The notes below the pieces were generated by a model. The model did not search any database, was not told where the DNA came from, and was given only the letters and a program-made list of their open reading frames with translations. Positions 55,917 through 64,000 of a stretch of DNA of 64,000 nt are shown here, in pieces. The position numbers were made by a program, and so were the translations under genes. The DNA comes from Methylobacterium sp. J-048 (GTDB taxonomy: Bacteria > Pseudomonadota > Alphaproteobacteria > Rhizobiales > Beijerinckiaceae), in contig NZ_JAKSYL010000243.1 in assembly GCF_022829515.1 (NCBI RefSeq), forward strand, positions 62,001 through 126,000. Direction: 5' to 3'. Each line of letters opens with the position of its first letter. Positions within the stretch are counted from its first letter, which is position 1.

Positions 55917-58900
55917 ATGAACCTCTCGAAGTTCTTCATCGACCGGCCGATCTTCGCCGGCGTGCTCTCGGTGCTCATCTTCGTGATGGGCCTGATTTCG
56001 CTCTTCGCGATGCCGATCTCCGAGTATCCGGACGTGGTACCGCCGTCGGTCGTCGTGCGCGCGACCTTCCCGGGCGCCAACCCGAAGGTCATCGTCGAGA
56101 CGGTGGCGACGCCGATCGAGGAGCAGATCAACGGCGTCGAGGGCATGCTCTACATGTCGAGCCAGGCCACGACCGACGGCATCATGACGCTGACCGTCAC
56201 GTTCCGCCTCGGCACCGATCCCGACAAGGCCCAGCAGCTTGTCCAGAACCGCGTCTCGCAGGCCGAGCCGCGCCTGCCCGCGATCGTGCGGCAGCTCGGC
56301 ATCGTCACGGTGAAGTCCTCGCCGGACCTGACCATGGTCGTGCACTTCGTCTCGCCGAACGGGCGCTACGACATGACCTACCTGCGCAACTACGCGGTGC
56401 TGAACATCAAGGACCGGCTTGCCCGCCTCGATGGCGTCGGCCAAGTGCAGCTCTTCGGCTCCGGCGACTACGCCATGCGCATCTGGCTCGACCCGCAGAA
56501 GGTCGCCGAGCACGGGCTGTCGGCCGGCGATGTCGTGCGCGAGATTCAGGCCCAGAATGTCGAGGCGGCGGCCGGCGTCATCGGCGCCTCGCCGGCGATC
56601 CCGGGACTCGACCTCCAATTGCCGCTCAACGCCGAGGGGCGGCTGACCAGCGAGGAGCAGTTCGGCGACATCGTCGTCAAGTCCGGCGCCGACGGCGAGA
56701 TCACCCGCCTGCGCGACGTTGCCCGCATCGAACTTGGCGCCTCCGACTATGCCCTGCGCTCGCTCCTCGACAACAAGTCGGCCGTCGCCGTGCCGATTTC
56801 CCAGTCGCCCGGCTCGAACGCGATCCAGATCTCCGACGAGGTCCGCCGGACCATGGCGGAGATCAAGCGAAACATGCCCGAGGGCGTCGACTACGAGATC
56901 GTCTACGATCCGACGCAGTTCGTGCGCGCCTCCATCGAAGCGGTCATCCACACCCTGCTGGAGGCGATCGCCCTCGTCGTCCTCGTGGTGATCCTGTTCC
57001 TGCAGACTTGGCGGGCCTCGATCATCCCGCTCCTGGCGGTGCCGGTTTCCATCGTCGGCACCTTCGCGGTGATGCATGCCTTCGGCTTCTCGATCAACGC
57101 GCTCAGCCTGTTCGGCCTGGTGCTCGCCATTGGCATCGTGGTCGACGACGCCATCGTTCCGTCGAAAACGTCGAGCGGAACATCGAGAACGGCCTGTCGC
57201 CCCGCGACGCCAGCTACCAGGCCATGCGCGAAGTCTCCGGCCCGATCATCGCCATCGCGCTGGTGCTCGTGGCGGTGTTCGTGCCGCTCGCCTTCATCAG
57301 CGGCCTCACCGGACAGTTCTACAAGCAGTTCGCCCTCACCATCGCGATCTCGACCGTGATCTCGGCGGTCAATTCGCTGACTCTCTCGCCGGCCCTCTCC
57401 GCGCTTCTCCTCAAGGACCACCATGCCCCGAAGGACCGCCTGACCCGGATCCTCGACACACTGCTCGGCTGGTTCTTCAGGCGCTTCAACCGCGCCTTCG
57501 GACGGGCCTCAAACGGATATGGGCGCGGTGTCAGGATCGTCGTCTCGCGCAAGGCGACGATGATGGTGCTCTACCTCGTGCTGGTCGGCTTGACGGTTGT
57601 GCTGTTCCGCCAGATTCCCGGCGGTTTCGTGCCGGGCCAGGACAAGCAGTACCTCGTCGGCTTCGCGCAGCTTCCCGACGGTGCGACCCTTGACCGGACC
57701 GAGGAGGTGATCCGCCGCATGAGCGAGATCGCCCTGAAGGAGCCCGGCGTCGAGAGCGCCGTTGCCTTCCCGGGCCTGTCGATCAACGGCTTCACCAACA
57801 GCTCGAACTCGGGGATCGTGTTCTCCACCCTGAAGCCCTTCGAGGAGCGGCGGTCGCCGGCCCTGAACGGCGCCGCCATCGCGCAGTCGTTGAATCGGAA
57901 ATACGCTGCGATCCCCGAGGCGTTCATCGCGATGTTCCCGCCGCCGCCCGTGAACGGCCTCGGCACCATCGGCGGCTTCAAGCTCCAGATCGAGGACCGG
58001 GCCGGCCTCGGCTACGAGGCGCTCAACGACGCGACCAAGGCCTTCCTGGCCAAGGCGGCGCAGGCGCCGGAGCTCGCCGGCCTGTTCTCCAGCTTCCAGA
58101 TGAACGTGCCGCAGCTCTTCGCTGATATCGATCGGACGAAGGCACGCCAGCTGCGCATTCCCGTGACGGACGTCTTCGACACGCTGCAGATTTATCTCGG
58201 ATCGCTCTACGTCAACGATTTCAACCGGTTCGGCCGGACCTACTCGGTCAGGGTCCAGGCCGACGCGCCCTTCCGCGCCCGCTCGGACGACATCGGGGCG
58301 CTGAAGGTGCGGGCCGGCTCCGGCGAGATGGTGCCGCTCGCAGCGCTCCTGCGCGTCCGGCAGACGGCCGGCCCGGAGCGCGCCATGCGCTACAACGGCT
58401 TCCTTTCCGCCGACATCAATGCCGGCGCGGCGCCGGGCTACTCGTCGGGCCAGGCTCAGGCCGCCGCGGCCCGCATCGCGGCCGAGACACTGCCGCGCGG
58501 CTTCGCCTTCGAGTGGACGGACCTGACCTATCAGGAGTTCATCGCGGGTAACTCGGGCGTGTGGGTGTTCCCCCTCGCCCTGCTCCTGGTCTTCCTCGTA
58601 CTCGCCGCCCAGTACGAGAGCTTGGCGCTGCCGCTCGCGATCCTGCTGATCGTGCCGATGGGCCTGCTCGCGGCGATGTTCGGCGTGTGGCTCTCGGCGG
58701 GCGACAACAACGTCTTCACCCAGATCGGCCTGATCGTCCTCGTCGGTCTCTCGGCCAAGAACGCGATCCTGATCGTGGAATTCGCCCGCGAACTGGAATT
58801 CGCCGGTCGCACCCCGCTCCAGGCCGCCATCGAGGCGAGCCGCTTGCGGCTGCGCCCGATCCTGATGACGTCGATGGCCTTCATCATGGGCGTGCTCCCC

Positions 58901-59110
58901 CTGGTGACGGCCACCGGCGCCGGCTCCGAGATGCGAAGCGCCATGGGCGTTGCCGTGTTCTCCGGCATGATCGGCGTCACCGCCTTCGGGCTCTTCCTGA
59001 CGCCGGTGTTCTACGTCCTGCTTCGCCGTCTCACCGGCAACCGGCCGCTCAAGCACCACGGTGGTCCCGTACCGCTCGTCCACCAGGACCAACTCGCGGA
59101 GGCGGTTTAG
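55917..59110 (+). pseudogene. RND multidrug efflux pump (AcrB/MexF-like), single-base frameshift
   Basis: From the ATG at 55917 (GGAGG upstream) the first frame encodes a normal HAE1 pump start (MNLSKFFIDRPIFAGVLSVL) through the pore domain to IGIVVDDAIV at about 57154. The rest is in the next frame: VENVERNIENGLSPRDASYQ through FFRRFNRAFGRASNGYGRGV to the last membrane helices, ending at 59110. The 3194-base span is one short of a multiple of three. A single missing base near 57156 explains it. About 1064 residues would result, normal for the family. The break lies at the essential Asp-Asp pair in helix 4, so as written the pump is dead; a consensus error is the alternative. Confidence 0.85.
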
Positions 59111-59679
59111 CGATTGCGGGCTGTGCTTTGCAAAGCTTGCGTCGTCCTGACGCTACTGGAGCCGCATTTGAGCGGATTGAGTGGAAGGCATCGTAGCATG
59201 CCGACAAAATCGGAGACGGAGGACTGGTTCACCTGGATGGAGGACCAGCCGGACGCGTCGCGGTCGATGAAGTTCTTCTGCACGCGATCGGGCCAGCGCC
59301 AAGCCGTCGCGCCCGCGGCGTGGTCGAGCGGCACCCATCGCTCCAGGACGCCGACTTGGTTGGCGGATTCCCACGCCGTGTCCATCGGGCCGGGCTGCAG
59401 GGTCGCGTCCCCGGCCTGGCAGTCGGGAACATCCGGTCGAACTCACCCCGTCACGCCTCAAGCTTTGGAGCAAGTTGGATGACGCGGGCGTGCTGGAACG
59501 CCCGCGCCTCGGCGCGGATCACCTTGCGCGAGACCCTCGACCACCCTGCGGCCAGAGCTGTGCAATCAGCCAGATTTTCCCGGCGGCGCCGGCACGACAT
59601 CGCCGGGAACATCAGCGTGTTCTGAAGCGGACCGGAAAGCGCCACGGGAAAGACCGGCGCTCCACGGTCGCACTCCGAT
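59111..59679 (-). other. Intergenic region between pump and autotransporter
   Basis: No supported gene. A 92-codon minus-strand frame (59107-59385, with VLERWVPLDHAAGATAWRWP) has some coding look but no family I recognise; it overlaps a plus-strand frame of equal size. Confidence 0.35.
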
Positions 59680-62600
59680 TCAGAACCTGACGGAGAAGGC
59701 GCCCTTTGCAGCGTGGTCCTGGGCTCTGGCGCCGATCTGGCCGGTGTAGGACACGCCCAGCGAGGCCGCCGGGGTGAGCCACACCGCCAGCCCGGCCTCG
59801 GCGACCAGCGCGTCCCGGTCGATCGGCAGGCCGGCGCTGACGAACCGGGCGCCGGTGCCCCGGAACGCCAGAACCGCGCTCGGGACGACGTCGCCGAAGG
59901 TCCGCCGGTAGCCGGCGAGCGCGTGCACCGACACCGGCAGTGCCGCCTCCGGATCGAGCTGTGCCTCGACCCGCAGACCCGCGGTCGCGGTCGGCAACAG
60001 GCTCCCGCGCGCCGACCCCGTCAGCGCCGCCGCCCCGCCCTGCTCGGCGAAGCGGTCGCGGCCCAGCGCCACCGCCCCGGCGCCGACGAACGGCTCCAGC
60101 ACCGAGCCGGCGCTGAGCGCGATCCGGTAGCCGGCCTCGCCGAAACCCTGGAGGCTGCGGCCGCCGGTGCGGGCGGTGGGCGTGTCGGTCAGGCCGGGGA
60201 ACGCCACCACCCGGCGCAGCCGCGCCGGCTCATCGGCCGCCAGTGCCCCGAACCGCAGTACCGCCGGGCCGGTCTCCAAGCTGCCGTAGACGCCGCCGAA
60301 CGTGCTCTCCAGCGTCCCGGTCTGGACCTGGCCCGGGCTCGCGAGATTGGTCTCGACATGGCCGCCGGCCACGCCGAGCCGCAGGCCCTCGGCGCCCAGG
60401 CCGTCCAGGCGGGCATCGACGCCCAGGACGAAGCCGGCGCTCTGGCGCGACAGGGCGGCGGCATTGCCGTCGGCCCGGACGTGGCCGAGGCTGCCCAGCC
60501 CCTGGCCCCACAGGTTCACGATCCGGGGGTCGAACACCCGCGCCGGGATCGCGACCGGCTCCACCGGCTCTCCGGGCCGGTCGGCCGTGTAGGTCGCCGG
60601 CAGGCTGCCGTAGTCGCGCAACTCGGGAGCCCCGCCCCAGCGCAGCCGGTCGAGCACCGCCTCGCGGACGAGTCCGGCATTGGGAAGGCGCTCGAGGCCA
60701 GGCTGGCATGGGCATCGCCCGCCATCCCGGCGAACGCCGCCCGGGCCTGGCCCGCCGACAGGGTCGCGACCGCGTCGTACAGGACCGAGCCCACCGCCCC
60801 GGCCTGCACCGCGGTGGCGGCGGCGCGCTGGTTGCGGCTCCGGGCGACGGCGGCGAAGTCGAGGTCGTTGCGCGCCAGCGTCAGGGTCACGGCCCCGGGC
60901 TCGTAGCCGAGGAACGGGGTCAGGAACGCGAAGGTGCTCGACACCCCGTCGAACCGGCCCTGGACCCCGCCCGCGGCGCTCAGGATGGTGTAGCGCGTGC
61001 GCGGCGCGTAGGTGCCGGCGCCGGCGACCGCCTCGACCCGGGCGCCCGCCACGGTGGCGGTGCCGCCGACCGCGACCAGGTCGGAGCGGCCATCGGCGGT
61101 GGCGTCGATCCGGTAGACCGAGCCAGGCGCCAGGGTGAGGTTGCCGGCGACGGTGATGCGACCGAGCACGCCCGGGACGGCGCCGGGGCTGAGCACGCTG
61201 CCGGCGCCGAGGCTGAGGGTGCCGAACCAGCCGTCGCCGGTGAGCCGGCTGCCGGCCCCGAAGGTGAGCGCGGCGTTGGGCAGGGCGCCGGTGACCGCGA
61301 GGTCGCCGCCCTGCACGCTGATCGGCCCGGAGAAGGTGTTGAGCCCCGAGAGCGTCAGGGTGCCGCCGCCGACCTTGGTCAGGCTGGTCGGGCTGCCGCC
61401 GTCGACGATCTGCCCGGCATAGTCGGACGAGCTGCCGTCGGTGCCGACCGTGAGCCGGCCGTTGCCGAGCGTGGCGCTGGCCGCGGTGCCGGTGAGCGAG
61501 CCCACCGTCAGGGCGGTGCCGCCGAGGTCGAACGCGCCGTCGTTGGTCAGCCGGGTGATGCCGGTGGTGGTGCCGGTCAGCGCGATCACCGCCCCCGGGG
61601 CGTTGCTCACCGGCCCGGCGAGCACGCCCGCGGCCTGGACCGCTCCGGTGTTGGACAGCCCGCCGGTGAGGCTGCCGGTGGTGACCAGGGTGCCGGCATT
61701 GGCGAGCGGGGCCGAGACGGTGGTGAAGCGGCCGGTGTTGATCAGGGTTCCGCCCGCGGCGTTGAGGCCGTCGGCGGTGTAGGACCCGGCATTGACCAGG
61801 CGGCCGGTGTTGACGAGGTCGTCGACGACGCTGGCTTGGGCCGCGATGGTGAGCAGGCCGGCATTGGCGACGCTGCCGGCGTGCAGCCGGCCGCCGTCAA
61901 CCACGGCGACGGTGCCGGCGTTGCTCAAGCCGCCGGCGAGGTCGTAGCGCCCGGAGACGATCAGGCTGGCCTGGGCGGCGTTGGCGAATCCGGCATCCGA
62001 GGAGACCGGCCCGGTGATGGCCACCTGCCCGGCGTTGCGGATGGCGCCGTTGAGGGCGCCGCCGGTGGCGATGAGCGAGCCGGTGTTGGTCACCCCGCCC
62101 GCGATCGTGCCGCTGGTGAGCGCGGTGCCGGCGTTGCTCAGCCCGCCGGCGAGCGTCCCGGCATTGGTCAGCGTGGTGCCGGCCAGCGTGAGCACCGGTG
62201 ACACCAGGCTGGCGCTGGCGGTGAGGTTGAGGCCGCCGGCGGCGACGGTGGTCAGGCCGGTGAAGCTGTGGGCGGCGGTCAGCGTCAGGGTGCCTGTGCC
62301 GCGCTGGACCAGGTCGCCGGGGCCGGAGATGGTGCCGGCGAAGGTGAGGTCGTCGGCGCGGTTGAACGCCAGGGTGCCGGCATCGGCGACGTCGCCGACC
62401 AGGCTGCCCGCGGTACCGCCGTCGCCGACCTGGAGGGTGCCGGCCGCGACGGTGGTGCCGCCGATATAGGTGTTGGTGCCGGTCAGCGTCAGCGTGCCGG
62501 CGCCGCGCTTGGCGAGGGCTCCGGTGCCGGAGACGGTGCCCGCGAAGGTGACGGCGTCGGCGCGGTTGAACGCCAGGGTGCCGGCATCGACGACGTCGCC

Positions 62601-64000
62601 GACCAGGCTGCCCGCGGTACCGCCATCGCCGACCTGGAGGGTGCCGGCCGCGATGGTGGTGCCGCCGGTATAGGTGTCGGCACCGGTCAGCGTGAGGGTA
62701 CCGGCGCCGGCCTTGGTCAGGCCGCCGGTGCCGTCGAGGGTGCCGGCGAAGCTGGTGGAGCTGTTGTCGCCGCCGGCGGTGAGGCGGGCGGCGCCCAGGG
62801 CGACGCGGCCCTGTCCGGCGAGCGAGCCCACAATCTCGCTGTCGGCGAGCGCCAGGGTGGCGCCGGCGCCGATGCGCACGGCGCTCTGATCGCCGATGGC
62901 CTGGCCGCCGATCGCCCGGAGGGTGCCGGCCGCGATGGTGGTCGGACCGGAATAGGTGTTGGTCCCGGAGAGGGCCAGGGTGCCGGCGCCGAGCTTGGCC
63001 AGGCCGCCGGATCCGGACAGCGACTGGCTGAGGGTGAAGGTGTTGGCCGGATCGGCGATGTCGAGCCCGCCGCCGCCCTCCGCCCAGGTGATCGGGCGTG
63101 AGGTCGCGGTGAAGCCGGTGCCGGTGACCTGGAGGACGCCGCCGTCGAAGGTGAGCGGGGCGGCGGCGGCGCCGAGGCTGGCGTCGCGCGAGACCGAGAG
63201 CGTGCCGCCGGCGAAGGTGGTACCGCCGGAATAGCTGTTGGTGCCGGTGAGCGTGAGCGTGCCGCCGCCAAGCTTGATCAGGCTGCCTCGGGTCGGGATC
63301 GACGCGAACGAGGCGATGCGGGTTTCGGTCGTCGCAACGTATTGCGGCCACAGATCATTGGCGGATGCGCCGGCTTGCGCGATCGTTGCCGCCTTGAGGT
63401 CGGCGATCTGCCGGCGCAAAACGTTGATCGCATTCCGCCTGTAGCCATCAATGTAGAGGTAGTTCCAGTTACTGTTCTCGGATGTGAGTTTTGTCAGGAC
63501 GGTGCCGACGATCAAATTGTCGTCCGCTCTGCGCCAGGCCGTCTCGACGGCTGCCTGATAGCTGTTCGTTTGCAATCCAGCGAGAAGGTTGTTCAGCACG
63601 TTCCTGATAAGCGGTGTCGCGTTCTGGATTCCGGCCGGGGTGAGTTGCTGAGCCAGGGCGGCCTTGCGGGTCGGCCAGGCGGCGGCTTCGGCGTCATTCT
63701 CCTGCTTGCGCTGGATCAGCGCGTCTTCGGAGATGTTGTTCGACCAGGTGTCGCTGGTGCCGGTCGGCAGGTTGGCCGCGACGGGCCCCAGGAACTGCCC
63801 AGGGCCCTTCATGGCCTTGTTCAGGTCGATCACGCCCCAGCCCCAGACGGCGTTCGGGGCGTTGGGGTTGGCGTCTGAGACGCCGTCGACGGCGTTGCGG
63901 TGATGGGCGGTGGTGAGCAGGACGTCGCGGGCCTGCTGATTGGTCATGTACGGGTAGCGCTGCATGATCACCGCGAGTGCGCCGGTGGCATGCGGGGCGG
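59680..64000 (-). pseudogene. Subtilase (S8) autotransporter, frameshifted, N-terminus beyond window
   Basis: At the right edge the minus strand begins within a subtilisin domain: APHATGALAVIMQRYPYMTN then QQARDVLLTTAHHRN (the region just after the GTSMA catalytic Ser, which lies outside the window). A linker to about 63300 follows, then a passenger of autotransporter-associated beta-strand repeats (GAGTLTLTGTNTYSGGTTIA and AGTLQVG, about ten copies). Near 60685 one base seems missing in a GGG run; the next frame reads NAGLVREAVLDRLRWGGAPE and a beta barrel of about 270 residues ending GAFSVRF. The barrel would insert in the outer membrane and expose or release the protease. Confidence 0.85.
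62332..62739 (-). repeat. Two 204-bp tandem units in the autotransporter passenger
   Basis: The segments 62332-62535 and 62536-62739 are nearly identical; the string CGCCAGGGTGCCGGCATCG recurs exactly 204 bases apart (68 codons). Each encodes one strand-repeat pair with GTLQVGDGGTAGSLVGDV. Confidence 0.7.

Noticed and set aside
60243-62201. 652-codon plus-strand frame rich in Gly, Ala, Glu and Arg
   Set aside because: Antisense of the strand-repeat passenger of the subtilase autotransporter.

Overview
The window is GC-rich DNA with short AT-rich intergenic islands. It most resembles an alphaproteobacterial chromosome, probably Methylobacteriaceae. The pointers are Crp/LysR/TetR-controlled ABC systems, malonate decarboxylase accessory genes, an elongator tRNA-Met of alphaproteobacterial type and many decayed insertion sequences. 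No rRNA, CRISPR array or phage module was seen. The genus assignment is inference.

Left part (1-21.8 kb): a purine-oxidation locus comes first, with a fused [2Fe-2S]-molybdenum hydroxylase, its FAD subunit and a divergent urate oxidase. A TPR-type family-2 glycosyltransferase follows, then a small hypothetical protein, a periplasmic ClpP-like protein, a MetQ-like binding protein, a chemoreceptor and an orphan sugar-type binding protein. Next are a frameshifted DUF1640-like gene, an aldehyde dehydrogenase, GDP-mannose 4,6-dehydratase, an orphan mdcG-mdcH pair, a 325-bp internally deleted transposon, a CHRD-domain protein, an OPT-family transporter, tRNA-Met(CAU) and an HD-domain hydrolase.

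Middle (21.9-30.4 kb) is an IS graveyard around a dgdR/dgdA-like locus (LysR regulator divergent from a 2,2-dialkylglycine decarboxylase-like enzyme, followed by an amino-acid binding protein). It holds relics of IS5-, IS3- and IS1182-type elements, a broken tyrosine recombinase and a second, soluble PAS chemoreceptor. A small hairpin repeat occurs three times, each time at or inside an IS relic.

Right-centre (30.5-47.3 kb) carries transport and redox genes that look like organosulfur or other heteroatom scavenging. One block has a HEAT protein, a di-[4Fe-4S] ferredoxin, the C-terminal half of an AprA-like flavoprotein, a SsuABC-type transporter and a divergent Crp/Fnr regulator. A second block has a four-gene peptide/nickel-type ABC operon and a VOC protein. 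A third has a cysteine synthase, the tail of a deleted binding-protein gene, an amino-acid-type permease, a luciferase-like monooxygenase and a GNAT acetyltransferase.

Right end (47.8-64 kb) has a very large glycine-rich autotransporter (5' truncated at an IS630 relic and frameshifted), a TetR-regulated RND efflux adaptor and pump (the pump frameshifted at its VDDAIV motif), and a subtilase autotransporter on the minus strand that runs off the right edge and is also frameshifted. Several otherwise intact genes differ from an open frame by one base, so either recent decay or consensus errors should be considered. Two rearrangements do not depend on single-base calls: the permease/binding-protein/CysK fusion near 44.4 kb and the loss of the flavoprotein N-terminus near 32.5 kb.
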